Made by a program: the position numbers and the translations under genes. The notes beneath the pieces were generated by a model, which was not told the origin of the DNA, made no database searches, and saw only the letters and a list, made by a program, of their open reading frames with translations. Below are positions 25,628 to 34,777 of a DNA stretch of 64,000 nt, one piece after another. Source of the stretch: JBJKSO01 sp046703825. Its GTDB lineage: Bacteria > Chloroflexota > Dormibacteria > Aeolococcales > Bog-877. The stretch's first letter is position 1, and each line of letters opens with the position of its first letter. The stretch spans positions 18,885 to 82,884 of the forward strand of contig JBJKSO010000115.1 in assembly GCA_046703825.1 (NCBI GenBank). The letters run 5' to 3'.

Positions 25628-27253
25628 TCAAGGCAGTCCTCGGCGGCGTTGCTGGGACCGCCAGTCGCGGGGCCGTGGCGCAGCGGGAGCGCGCTTCCTT
25701 GGCATGGAAGAGGTCGCGGGTTCGATTCCCGCCGGCTCCACTCGAGTTTCGTATTCGAACTCGCACACGCTGAAGATGTCGTCGAAGGGCGGCCGGTACT
25801 CCTGGTGGGAGAGCCGGCCGTCTTTGACTTCCAGGCGCTCGAACACCGCGGTGTTGAACATCTTGCGGGTGCGGTCGCTGGCCTTGCGGTAGGCGTCGGC
25901 GCAGCGGGTGGCGAGGGTGGCGGCCAGCTCCAGGATCTCCTGCCACTCGCCGAGGTTGGCGTCGAGGTCGCCGAGCCGGTCCTTGGCGGCGTCGATGTCG
26001 GCACCGATGCGGGCCTGCTCAGTCTTGAGGGTCGGCACGTCGATCGCTCCGGCGTAGTAGGCGTCGAGGAGCTTGTACCGCTGGGCTTCTGCCTTGGCGA
26101 GCCGGCGGGTGAGCAGCTCGCGCTGGGCGGCGTCGGCGCGCTGGCGTTCCACGATCTCGGCTGCCATCTCCTCGCGTAGCCGTTCCGCCCAGGAGGCCGG
26201 GAGCTGGATGCGCTGGTACAGCTCTTCGACCTGGGCTTCGAGGTCCTCGGCTGCGACGTAGCGCTCCCGGCAGGTGCCTTCGGGGTCGTTCTTCTGGCCC
26301 AAGCAGAAGAAGTAGGTGTAGCGGGCCTTGGAATGTTGGATGGAGAGGCGCCGTCCGCACACCCCGCAGTGGAGCAGGCCTTTCAGGTAGTGCGGGTGCT
26401 TGCGTTCGCGGGTGCCCCGCGCGGCGCGGGCGGCGAGCAGCTCTTGGACCCGGCGGAAGGTCTCGGGATCGACGAGCGGCTCGTGGGTGCCAGGGTGTTG
26501 CACGCCGTTCCACTCCACGATGCCGACGTAGACCGGGTTGGCCAGGATCTTGGCCAGGCCCTGCCAGGTGATGGCCTTGGGCATCCGGTCGCGCCGTGCA
26601 CGGTTGGTGAGGCCTCGGTGCGCCAGCTCTCCGGCCAGGCGTTGAAGGGTCCACTCGCCCGTGGCGTAGTGCTCGAAGGCGAGCGTGACGAGCGGCGCGC
26701 GTTCTGCGTCGGGCACGATGCGGGCCACCTGGCGACCGGCGGTCACTTCGCGCAGGTTCACGTAGCCGAGTGGGGCGCCGTGGGGGAACCCGCCCATCTT
26801 GGCCTTCTGGCTGAGGCCCTTGCGGATCTCGCTCGCCAGGTTGGCCGAGTAGAACTCAGCCATGAGCGCGTGGATGCCTTCGACCAACCGTCCCGACGCG
26901 GTCTCCTCCACGTTCTCGGTCACCGACACGAGCGCCACGCTGCGGCGTCGCAACAGCGCCCGGATGGCGACGTGGTCTTCCATGTTGCGCGCCAGCCGGT
27001 CGATCTTGTGGACGACCACGGCGTCGACGTCGTGCTCTTCGGCGATGCGGGCCAGCATCTACTTCAGGGCCGGGCGGTCGGCGGACCGCGCCGACTCGCC
27101 CCGATCGACGTACTCGTCGACGAGGTCCCAGCCGGCGTCGCGGACGTGGCGAGTGCAGGCCTCCCGCTGGGCCGGTATCGAGAAACCCTCCTCGCCCTCG
27201 CCCTTCTCTGCCTGTTCGCGGGTCGACACCCGCAGGTAGATCACACAGCGCAT
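25628..27253 (-). pseudogene. large serine recombinase, interrupted by an in-frame amber codon
   Basis: The 5' part (27059-27253, 64 codons) begins MRCVIYLRVSTREQ with the catalytic Ser in RVST and has AAAGGAGG upstream. TAG at 27059-27061 then interrupts, and the same frame resumes at once with MLARIAEEHDVDAVVVHKIDRLARN, the rest of the resolvase domain. Next come the Recombinase domain (GAPLGYVNLRE, WQGLAKILANPVYVG), a zinc ribbon (CGVCG...FCLG) and a coiled-coil region. A CAG-to-TAG change would explain the stop. Without readthrough, the ATG just after it gives a 476-residue protein lacking the catalytic Ser. The last ~38 codons run through the antisense of tRNA-Ala into flanking DNA. Confidence 0.85.
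25669..25740 (+). tRNA. tRNA-Ala (anticodon GGC)
   Basis: Folds as a cloverleaf: acceptor GGGGCCG with CGGCTCC (one G-T pair), D-arm GCGC/GCGC, anticodon stem CTTCC/GGAAG with loop TTGGCAT (anticodon GGC, reads GCC), and T-arm GCGGG-TTCGATT-CCCGC. The discriminator is A25740. CCA is not encoded, since CTCGAG follows. The 3' end touches the integrated element, and the antisense strand is read as the C-terminus of the serine recombinase. Confidence 0.93.
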
Positions 27254-27321
27254 CGCATCAGCCTCCTTTGCCGATCCTCCCATGGGGACTCGTTCTTCGG
27301 CGGGGTGCAAGTCCTTCGTCG

Positions 27322-28242
27322 TCAGCTGGCCTCCTCGTGGCGGTTGCCGTCCTGTTGGCAGCGGGCGGCCCGGGCCAGCCGGGCCAGTGACTCGGCCGGC
27401 CGGGGCCAGCCGGCAAGCTCGGCCAGGCGCACCCGGGTCCCGTCGGCGCCGAGAGGCGCCCAGATGCCCTCTGTCGGCCGGACGGCCATCGGCCGGGTGG
27501 TCGTGGCGGCCGCCAGGCGTTGGCCGGACAGGGCCAAACGTGCGCCGACCTCGCGCCGCGGACCCGGCACCACGACCAACAGCCAGAAGCGGACGCCCCA
27601 GGCGGCCTCGAGCCGGGCGTAGTCGCCGGCCTTCTTTTCGAGCCGGGAGAGCTGCTCGCTGCCCCGGTCGTACTCCAAGCAGAAGGCGACGGTGGCGTCG
27701 CCCTCCCGCCACACCCCGAGGCCGTCGGGGCGGACCACCTCGCCGAGGCGGTCGGTGCAGTAGCGCTCGCCCCACCACGTGGAGAGCTCGGCATCGGGCT
27801 TGGTGCGGGCGGCGGCCACCAGACGGACGAAGAGGTCGTTGGCGCCGACGGTGTGGGCGAGGCGCTGGCTGGTGGCGATCGACATCGCCCAGTCGGTGCG
27901 CCAGCGCATCTTGGGCTCCCGGGTGGGATCGTCGTTCGCCATGGCCGCCACGACGTAGGCGCCGAGGACGTCGAGCACGAAGTGGTACTCGCCTTCCCGG
28001 CCGGCGCGCAGGGGTCGGAAGCGTTCTACGAGACGCAACTCGTGAAGCCGGGTCATCCGGTGCTGGGCGGTGTTGCGGTCACCGAAGAACATCACGTGGA
28101 TCTGCGACGTCGTGAGCACTCGATGCCAGCGAAGGAGACGAAGGATGCGTCGATCACGATCGGTCAACGACGAGGCCACGTCCATGATCAACCGGTCCGA
28201 GATCCTCCGCCGCCGGCGAGAAGTCGACGCAGTCATGCACAA
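27322..28242 (-). CDS. replication-relaxation family protein
   Basis: About 306 residues of the Replic_Relax family, found on actinobacterial plasmids and integrative elements and thought to act at replication or transfer origins. The N-terminal winged helix reads DRRILRLLRWHRVLTTSQIHVMFF...HRMTRLHELRLVERFRP, and the middle has LEYDRGSEQLSRLEKKAGDYARLEA, a hallmark of the family. The Arg-rich start suggests DNA binding; internal ATG codons at 28236 and 28185 are alternative starts. It lies 68 nt upstream of the recombinase on the same strand. Confidence 0.82.
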   Translation of the reverse strand: MCMTASTSRRRRRISDRLIMDVASSLTDRDRRILRLLRWHRVLTTSQIHVMFFGDRNTAQHRMTRLHELRLVERFRPLRAGREGEYHFVLDVLGAYVVAAMANDDPTREPKMRWRTDWAMSIATSQRLAHTVGANDLFVRLVAAARTKPDAELSTWWGERYCTDRLGEVVRPDGLGVWREGDATVAFCLEYDRGSEQLSRLEKKAGDYARLEAAWGVRFWLLVVVPGPRREVGARLALSGQRLAAATTTRPMAVRPTEGIWAPLGADGTRVRLAELAGWPRPAESLARLARAARCQQDGNRHEEAS

Positions 28243-28313
28243 TCACCAATACAGTCGGAGTTCTCCACTGGCGGGGGGAGAGCGGCTCCGACGTGCGAGG
28301 ACGCGCTATCAGG

Positions 28314-28362
28314 AGGGGTCCTCTCTGGAGTGGCGGGAGGACGGACCCCTGAAAGGACCCCT
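28314..28362. repeat. short inverted/direct repeats upstream of the replication-relaxation gene
   Basis: AGGGGTCCT (28314-28322) is followed by its reverse complement twice, as GGACCCCT (28343-28350) and AGGACCCCT (28354-28362), within 50 bp and about 70-120 bp upstream of the replication-relaxation start. The pattern suits a protein-binding site such as an operator or origin iteron. The rest of 28363-28655 holds no convincing gene. Confidence 0.45.
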
Positions 28363-28655
28363 GAACGGACGGGGTGACGGAGCCCCTTCCTTTCCATCCG
28401 CAAGGTGGTCTCGTGCGCCGAGCCCGTGACACGGCGCACCTCACGTCGCTCGGCGTGCACCTCCGCCGCCACCGACAGGAGCGCCCGGGCCAGCGGCCGC
28501 AGCGCACCCGGCGGTGGCTCGCCAGGCTCACGACGCACGCCGCAACGCTGCGTGTCCGCCGGGTGGCCATCGTGTGCGCAGCACGCGTCGTCCCCACGTT
28601 GCCGGCGACACCCCCACCCGCGCTCACCCGGCTCCGGGGCGGCCGGCTGCCGGGC

Positions 28656-28991
28656 TTGCGGATGATGGGGGTCGGCCGTCGGCGGCCCGGGAGCACGGGC
28701 CTCGACGTCGAGGGTCTCGGCTTGCGGATGGTGGGGGTCGCCCCCCCGCTGGTCTTGCGGGTGGTGATAGGGCGTCTGGCGACGCTGCGAGGTTGTCCGG
28801 GCTCTCGTCATCGGCCCACCCCCGCGGCGCCGGTCAGCACCTCAACCAAGCGACGGTCGTCGTCGTCCACTGGTGTGCGCCACACCGGCTCGGCGGCGAG
28901 GGCAGGTGCGCGGCTCCCGACGAGGCCGACTGCGATGCGGGGGACCACCGTCTTCATCGCCAACTTGTCGGCGTTGCGAATGGTGGGGGTC
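28656..28991. repeat. dispersed 18-bp repeats, consensus TTGCGRATGRTGGGGGTC
   Basis: Three close copies: 28656-28673, 28722-28739 and 28974-28991, differing at one to three positions, plus a degenerate copy beginning at 28755. The first three sit at a start-to-start distance of 66, then 33 to the weak copy, then further away. The third good copy lies inside the decayed second replication-relaxation gene. They resemble iterons or partition sites of a replicon. Other bases between 28363 and 28807 show no gene. Confidence 0.45.
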
Positions 28992-29738
28992 TCCCACGCG
29001 GCTCGAACGGCGTTGAGGATGGCGGCGCGGTGACCCGTCCTCTGCGTCAGCACCAGCACTACGCGCGGCACGCTGGCCGACGCGGCAGCGAGGTAGTCCG
29101 CCCAGCGGGCGACCACCGATGCCAGGCGCGGCGCTGGGATGCGATCGACTCTGGCGCAGAGCACCGCCTCGATCTCCGCGCCAGCGCCGACATGCGCCGT
29201 GAGCTCGGCATCACCCGAGAGGCGCCGTTCCTCACCGGTGCGCCGGTCTGCATCCGTGACGCCGGCCGTTCGGCGACACCAGGCGGTCACCACCAGCCCG
29301 ATGGTGGGACCGTGGTCCAAGAGCCCGAGCCAGAGGTCTCAGAGCTGCACCCGTCCGCAGGCCGGACAGGTCCTCGCTCCAGGGCCGCGGTGGCTCGGTG
29401 CCGACCGCAGCGGCCCCGAACGGGGTGAGCCAGACGTGGTAGGGGCAGGTGCCGATGGCCGCCTGAGGTCGGTGGCGGTTGACCAGTCCGGCGCTGTAGA
29501 GGACACCGAGGCGGTGCTGAACGGTCCGCTCGGGCATCCCGGTGAGCCGGACGAGTTGGCTGGTCGTGAGCGCCTCGTGCTCGCGGAGCAGCGTGAGCAG
29601 GTGCCGGTCGACCGGCCGGAGCGTGCCGGGTGGTACTGCCCCCGGAGTGCCCCGGATCGAGTCAAGCGGGGGCTGAACGCAGACTGGTCGCGACGACGCA
29701 CGCGACCGATCGTTCGCTGACGTGGGGTTTTGGAACAT
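28808..29738 (-). pseudogene. second replication-relaxation protein, frameshifted
   Basis: The first part (about 29738 to 29330) reads RPVDRHLLTLLREHEALTTSQLVRLTG...RTVQHRLGVLYSAGLVNRHRP, the same winged-helix pattern as the gene at 27322-28242. Near 29320-29340 the coding signal jumps to another frame, which is closed upstream by a TGA at 29339-29341. It continues with RVDRIPAPRLASVVARWADYLA, matching the EYDR...RLA...DYA part of the family, and stops at 28808. A small insertion or deletion would restore one protein of about 310 residues. It is probably inactive, or encoded as two pieces. Confidence 0.65.
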
Positions 29739-29902
29739 GATGCCGTGCCCTGCCGGCCGAGCAAGCGCCTCGAACGATGGAGGAGACCTCGATCGGGTCG
29801 CGAAGTCAAGGGGTTTTCGAAGATTTTCTTGTCCGGCCCGGGTGGATGCGAAGATGTCCTACCGGCGCACTTGCGCCGCTCCCGACGCCGAGGCCCCCAT
29901 TC

Positions 29903-31300
29903 ATGCTGCTCACGATCTCGACCGACCACTCCCCGGCCACCGATCTCGGGTACTTGCTGCACAAGAACCCCTCCGCGCACCACTGCGCTGACTTCGGCTT
30001 CGGTCGAGCCCATGTCGTCTACCCCGAGGCGAGCAATGAGCGCTGCACCGCGGCTGTCGTGGTCGACGTCGACCCGGTTGGACTGGTCCGTCGCCGCGGT
30101 CCGAGGGGCAATGACTTCTCTCTAGGCCAGTACGTCAACGATCGCCCCTATGCGACCTCGTCCTTCATGTCCGTGGTCCTGGGCAAGGTGTTCTCCACCG
30201 CGATGGCAGGGAGAAGCAAGGAGCGCCCCGAGCTGGTCGAACAGGCCATGCCCTTCGAGGTTCGTCTGCCCGTGACGCCCTCTCGTGGCGGCGAGGAGGT
30301 CGCACACAGACTCTTCGAGCCCCTTGGCTATGAGGTCACAGCACAGGCCATCCCGCTCGACCCGCGGTTCCCGGAGTGGGGGGCCAGCCAGTACGTAGAC
30401 CTCACCTTGAGGGCAACCGTGACCCTCAAAGGGCTGCTGGAGCACCTTTTCGTCCTCCTGCCCGTGCTCGACGACGACAAGCACTACTGGGTGGGGCAAG
30501 ACGAGATCGACAAGCTGCTGCGAAGAGGCAGCGACTGGCTGTCCGGACACCCAGAGCGCGAGCTCATCACGCGCCGCTACCTGCGCCATGACCGTCAGCT
30601 CACCCGGGAGGCCCTGGGCCGGCTCATGGAGGAGGACCTGGAAGATCCCGACGAGGCGGAGGCCCGGTACGACGCTCAAGAGCAGGCAGTCGAAAAGCCG
30701 ATCAACCTGAACCAGCAACGACTCGACGCCGTCCTTCAAGCCATCCGCGCCAATGGCGCCCGCCGAGTCCTCGATCTCGGCTGCGGCGAGGGGAAGCTAC
30801 TGGGCGAGCTGCTCCGTGTGCAGGGCATCGAACAGGTCGTGGGAATGGACGTCTCGTTTCGCATTCTCGAGGTCGCTGCCCAGCGTCTCCACCTCGACAC
30901 CATGGCGCCGAGCCAACGTGCCAGGGTCGATCTCCTCCAAGGATCCCTCACCTATCGCGACGCCCGCTTGGTCGGCTTCGACGCCGCCGCACTGGTGGAG
31001 GTGATCGAACACCTCGATCCTTCTCGGCTCGGGAGCTTCGAGCGCGCCGTCTTCGCCTACGCCCGACCGTCGACCGTGATCGTCACCACGCCCAACGTCG
31101 AATACAACGCCCGCTTCGACTCCTTGCCGGCCGGCGCATTCCGCCATCGTGACCACCGTTTCGAGTGGACGAGGGCGGAGTTCACCAACTGGTGTGAACA
31201 GATAGGCGCCCGGCACGGCTACGCGGTGGTCCTCTCCGGCATAGGGCCCAAGGATGCGACCGTAGGGCCTCCCACCCAGATGGCGGTGTTCAGCAGATGA
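29903..31300 (+). CDS. hen1: 3'-terminal RNA ribose 2'-O-methyltransferase Hen1
   Basis: Bacterial Hen1 methylates the 2'-OH at the 3' end of cleaved RNA so that, after sealing by Pnkp, the site resists a second cut. The N-terminal half (residues about 1-245) is the Pnkp-binding, ligase-activating domain and starts MLLTISTDHSPATDLGYLLHKNP. The C-terminal half is the methyltransferase, with SAM loop VLDLGCGEGKL and the Mn site EVIEH plus the His in FRHRDHRFEW. The frame opens upstream at 29777, but ATG 29903 has GAGG nine bases before it. The stop overlaps pnkp (ATGA). Confidence 0.95.
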   Translation: MLLTISTDHSPATDLGYLLHKNPSAHHCADFGFGRAHVVYPEASNERCTAAVVVDVDPVGLVRRRGPRGNDFSLGQYVNDRPYATSSFMSVVLGKVFSTAMAGRSKERPELVEQAMPFEVRLPVTPSRGGEEVAHRLFEPLGYEVTAQAIPLDPRFPEWGASQYVDLTLRATVTLKGLLEHLFVLLPVLDDDKHYWVGQDEIDKLLRRGSDWLSGHPERELITRRYLRHDRQLTREALGRLMEEDLEDPDEAEARYDAQEQAVEKPINLNQQRLDAVLQAIRANGARRVLDLGCGEGKLLGELLRVQGIEQVVGMDVSFRILEVAAQRLHLDTMAPSQRARVDLLQGSLTYRDARLVGFDAAALVEVIEHLDPSRLGSFERAVFAYARPSTVIVTTPNVEYNARFDSLPAGAFRHRDHRFEWTRAEFTNWCEQIGARHGYAVVLSGIGPKDATVGPPTQMAVFSR

Positions 31301-33834
31301 CCGCCCTGAAGATCCCGGAGCTCTGCGTCGTGGCGCTCGTAGGGGTGACCGGCTCGGGCAAGTCGACCTTCGCGGCCCGCCATTTCCTGCCAACCGAAGT
31401 CCTGTCCTCCGACTTCTGCCGAGGTCTGGTCGCCGACGAGGAGAACGACCAGACGGCCACGAATGCTGCCTTCGACGTGCTCTACTACATCGCCGGCAAG
31501 CGCCTCGAAGCAGGGCGACTGACCGTGGTGGACGCCACCAACGTGCAGGCCGAAGCCCGGCGATCCGTGGTCAACCTAGCCAGGGCGAACAACGTCCTGG
31601 CGGTGGCGATCGTGCTCGACGTGCCCGAAGAGGTATGCGCTGCTCGCAATGCATCGCGCTCCGACCGCCAATTCGGATCACACGTGCTGCGCAACCAGCG
31701 CAGCCAGCTCCGCCGCTCGATGCGGGGACTGCGCCGTGAAGGGTTCCACCGGGTGTACCACCTGAAGGACGAAGAAGAGATCGCCGCGGCCACCTTTGAG
31801 CGTGAGCCGCTCTGGAACGACCGACGGAGCGATCACGGGCCCTTCGACATCATCGGCGACGTACACGGATGCCACGAAGAGCTAACGGGGCTTCTCACCG
31901 CCCTCGGCTACGAGATCGACCCCGACGGGCCTTCGGCCCGTCACCCCCATGGCCGTCGGGCAGTCTTCCTTGGCGACCTGGTCGACCGAGGACCGGCGAC
32001 GCCGGCCGTGCTGCGGCTTGTCATGGGCATGACCGGCGAGGGGAGCGCCCTGTGCATCCCCGGCAACCACGAGGTGAAGCTGCTTCGAGCGCTGAACGGC
32101 CGCAACGTCACCACCGGTCATGGCCTCGCCCAGAGCCTCGAACAACTCGCCGCGGAACCGCCGGAGTTCTCTAAGCGGGTCGCCTCGTTCCTCGATGGTC
32201 TGATCAGTCACTTCGTGCTCGATGAGGGGCGACTCGTGGTAGCGCACGCCGGACTCCCAGCCAACATGCAAGGGCGCGCCTCCGCGACGGTCCGCTCGTT
32301 CGCTCTCTACGGCGACACGACGGGAGAGACCGACGAATACGGCCTGCCGGTGCGCTACCCGTGGGCAGAGGACTATCGAGGAGAGGCCACGGTCGTCTAC
32401 GGCCACACGCCCGTACCCGAAGCGGTCTGGCTGAACCGGACGATCTGCATCGATACCGGCTGCGTCTTCGGAGGCCAGCTCACGGCCCTGCGCTACCCCG
32501 AACGCGAGCTGGTCTCTGTGCCAGCGAAGGAGGTCTACTACGAGCCAGTCAGACCGCTCGCGTCGACTCCAGCCGATGAGGCACGCGAACCTGCCGACCT
32601 GGACCTCGATGACGTCCTCGGCAAGCGAATAATCGAGGCCCGCTTGGCCGGCACCGTCACGATCCGCGAGGAGAACGCCGCCGCTGCCCTCGAGGTCATG
32701 AGCCGGTTCGCCGTCGACCCACGATGGCTCGTCTATCTCCCTCCGACGATGTCCCCTACGGCGACCTCGGACCGGGAGGGGCTGCTCGAACATCCCCACG
32801 AGGCCTTCGCTGCCTTTCGGGCCGCCGGCGTTCGCACCGTGGTATGCGAGGAGAAACACATGGGGTCTCGAGCCGTCGTCGTAGCGTGCCGGGACGCCTC
32901 GGTCGCATCACGACGCTTCGGAATCGATGCGCCCTCAGGCGGCGTCGTGTTCACCCGGACCGGTCGCCCCTTCTTTGCCGACGCGGAGATGGAAGCCGCC
33001 TTCCTGGCCAAAGTGCGCGCCGCCGTATCGGTGACGGGTCTCTGGGAGGAGCTCGCCAGTGATTGGGTCGTGCTCGACTGCGAGCTTCTCCCATGGTCCG
33101 CCAAGGCGGAGGACCTCTTGCGTCAGCAGTACGCCGCAGTGGGCGCCGCCGCGAGGCGAGCGGTGCGCGCCGAGGACGCAGTCGTCCAAGCGGTAGCTGC
33201 ACGGGGCGTTGACGTCGCCGATCTCACTGCCGAGATGGGCGAGCGCGCCGCCATGGTGGATGGATTCGTTACCGCATATGGGCACTACTGCTGGCCGGTT
33301 GAATCCGTTGACGACCTCAAACTCGCCCCATTCCAAGTCCTAGCCGGGGAAGGATCGGTCCACGCCCTCCGGGACCACCCGTGGCATCTGGAACTGCTCA
33401 GGCGCCTCGCTGATGCCGACCCGACGACGTTCCGGGCCACCAAAGCCATCACCGTGGAGGTGGAAGACAAGACCTCCTGCGAGGCTGGAACCGAGTGGTG
33501 GGAGGAGATGACCAGCCGGGGAGGCGAGGGCATGGTGGTGAAGCCGGTCGACGCCGTTCACCGTGGCCCCAAGGGCTTGGCGCAGCCCGGCATCAAAGTG
33601 CGCGGTCGGGAGTACCTCAGGATCATCTATGGCCCCGAGTACACGGCCGAACGACACCTGTCGCGTCTCCGCGCCCGTGGCCTCGGGCATAAGCGCTCCC
33701 TCGCCATCCGCGAGTACTCCCTTGGCATCGAGGCGCTGGAACGGTTCGTCGCCGGAGAACCGCTCTACCGTGTGCATGAGTGCGTGTTCGGTGTTCTCGC
33801 CTTGGAGAGCGAGCCGGTCGACCCACGGCTATAG
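31297..33834 (+). CDS. pnkp: polynucleotide kinase-phosphatase-ligase Pnkp
   Basis: 845-residue RNA-end-healing and sealing enzyme. The N-terminal 5'-OH kinase has P-loop VGVTGSGKST; the middle metallophosphatase has GDVHG, GDLVDRG, GNHE and VYGHTP. The C-terminal adenylyltransferase has nucleotide-binding Lys in CEEKHMGSRA and later motifs EGMVVKPV and GIKVRGREYLRI. Length and order match Clostridium thermocellum Pnkp. It overlaps hen1 by 4 nt and the two act as a complex. The downstream neighbours are VapC-type RNase toxins on the opposite strand. Confidence 0.96.
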   Translation: MTALKIPELCVVALVGVTGSGKSTFAARHFLPTEVLSSDFCRGLVADEENDQTATNAAFDVLYYIAGKRLEAGRLTVVDATNVQAEARRSVVNLARANNVLAVAIVLDVPEEVCAARNASRSDRQFGSHVLRNQRSQLRRSMRGLRREGFHRVYHLKDEEEIAAATFEREPLWNDRRSDHGPFDIIGDVHGCHEELTGLLTALGYEIDPDGPSARHPHGRRAVFLGDLVDRGPATPAVLRLVMGMTGEGSALCIPGNHEVKLLRALNGRNVTTGHGLAQSLEQLAAEPPEFSKRVASFLDGLISHFVLDEGRLVVAHAGLPANMQGRASATVRSFALYGDTTGETDEYGLPVRYPWAEDYRGEATVVYGHTPVPEAVWLNRTICIDTGCVFGGQLTALRYPERELVSVPAKEVYYEPVRPLASTPADEAREPADLDLDDVLGKRIIEARLAGTVTIREENAAAALEVMSRFAVDPRWLVYLPPTMSPTATSDREGLLEHPHEAFAAFRAAGVRTVVCEEKHMGSRAVVVACRDASVASRRFGIDAPSGGVVFTRTGRPFFADAEMEAAFLAKVRAAVSVTGLWEELASDWVVLDCELLPWSAKAEDLLRQQYAAVGAAARRAVRAEDAVVQAVAARGVDVADLTAEMGERAAMVDGFVTAYGHYCWPVESVDDLKLAPFQVLAGEGSVHALRDHPWHLELLRRLADADPTTFRATKAITVEVEDKTSCEAGTEWWEEMTSRGGEGMVVKPVDAVHRGPKGLAQPGIKVRGREYLRIIYGPEYTAERHLSRLRARGLGHKRSLAIREYSLGIEALERFVAGEPLYRVHECVFGVLALESEPVDPRL

Positions 33835-33995
33835 CTCGTCTTCGACCGCGGCCCCTGATCGGGTCACAAATTCCGCACGAGCTGGCCAATCTGCTCCCGC
33901 AACTGTCCCGGGTTCGAATAACGACAACTCAACACCACTTGACGTGGGCCCATACGAACCGGCTTCGGGCTTGAGGGATCGAGCTCCGATGCCGC

Positions 33996-34385
33996 TCAGC
34001 GCCCCCGTGGTTCGCTGCCGGCCCACAGGACGATCCGCCAGCCCGCGTCCGACCGGAGAAATACCGCGACCAATCGATAAGGCACTGGCATCGCTTCGCC
34101 CGGCTGGGTCACTTCACCCTCGGCAGCGAGCCACGCGACGTCGCCACGGATGCTGAGCTGCCGTTCAGGGAAGGTGAACCGATACCCCTCAGGTTTCGTA
34201 TAGAGCCGATCGAGGAACGCGGCCACCTCATCGAGGCCGACGGCAGCCTCCCCGCTCTCCGAGCCCAGCACAGACACTTCGCGGTCGGTGGAAAAGCAGA
34301 CCAGGGTCTGCGGGAGGTCACGGGCGGCAATCGCCGCGAGGACCGCATCCAAGACCTCCTCCGGGGCCCCCGGGTGGGCGCTCAT
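33996..34385 (-). CDS. NTF2/SnoaL-like protein as third gene of a VapBC module
   Basis: 129 residues with an NTF2-like cone fold: two helices (VLDAVLAAIAARDL), the pocket strand region CFSTDREVSVLGSESGEAAVG, and paired strands WLAAEGEVTQ...YRLVAVFLRSDAGWRIVLW. Such domains bind small molecules or act as SnoaL/DUF4440 enzymes; the pocket residues cannot be assigned. ATG at 34383-34385 overlaps the toxin stop (ATGA), and the longer frame runs through the toxin gene. The overlap makes it part of the toxin-antitoxin operon, which is unusual. After its stop, 33835-33995 holds no gene. Confidence 0.78.
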   Translation of the reverse strand: MSAHPGAPEEVLDAVLAAIAARDLPQTLVCFSTDREVSVLGSESGEAAVGLDEVAAFLDRLYTKPEGYRFTFPERQLSIRGDVAWLAAEGEVTQPGEAMPVPYRLVAVFLRSDAGWRIVLWAGSEPRGR

Positions 34386-34777
34386 CCAAGCGCCGATTGC
34401 AGCTCGGTGTGGCCGAAGTCGTCCCCCTTGAACAGCAACGGCTCCCCGGTAGCTCGCGACAATGCGTACGCGAAGCAATCGCCGAAGTTGAGCTGCGCCG
34501 GATGACCGCTACCTTTCCCGAAGTCGCGGTAGGCGCGACGTGCGATCTCGGCGTGCTGCTGGGTCACCGGCTCAACATGAATCTGCGACGTGGAGAGCAG
34601 ATCGTCGAGGTGGCGGCTGAGCACGGGGTCGCCGTTCAGATCGATGATGACGCCCGCCTCGATGTAGTTCCCGGCCGAGATCTTCGGTCCCACCGCTGCG
34701 GCAAGTGCAGCCACGTAGCGGTCCGCGTCGGGCTCGTCCCGCAATATGGCGACGAGGGCGGAGGTATCGACGATCAA
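34382..34777 (-). CDS. vapC: VapC-type PIN-domain RNase toxin
   Basis: 131 residues of the PIN fold with acidic residues in MIVDTSALVAIL, IEAG (Glu), and NFGDCFAYALS; LLFKGDDFGHTEL near the end completes the site. VapC toxins cut tRNA or rRNA when the antitoxin is lost. The TTG start at 34775-34777 overlaps the antitoxin stop (TTGA), typical for such modules. Length is normal. Confidence 0.92.
   Translation of the reverse strand: MIVDTSALVAILRDEPDADRYVAALAAAVGPKISAGNYIEAGVIIDLNGDPVLSRHLDDLLSTSQIHVEPVTQQHAEIARRAYRDFGKGSGHPAQLNFGDCFAYALSRATGEPLLFKGDDFGHTELQSALG

Noticed and set aside
28243..28807. CRISPR-like array from the 18-bp repeats
   Set aside because: Repeats are too short, imperfect and unevenly spaced, and no cas gene is present.
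28374..29428. Plus-strand frames of up to 304 codons in the element
   Set aside because: Arg/Ala/Gly-rich and antisense to the replication-relaxation remnant; no start with ribosome site and no motif.
33905..33920. CGGGTTCGA match to the T-arm of tRNA-Ala as possible right attachment site
   Set aside because: Only nine bases match and nothing tRNA-like follows, so it is too short to support an attR call.
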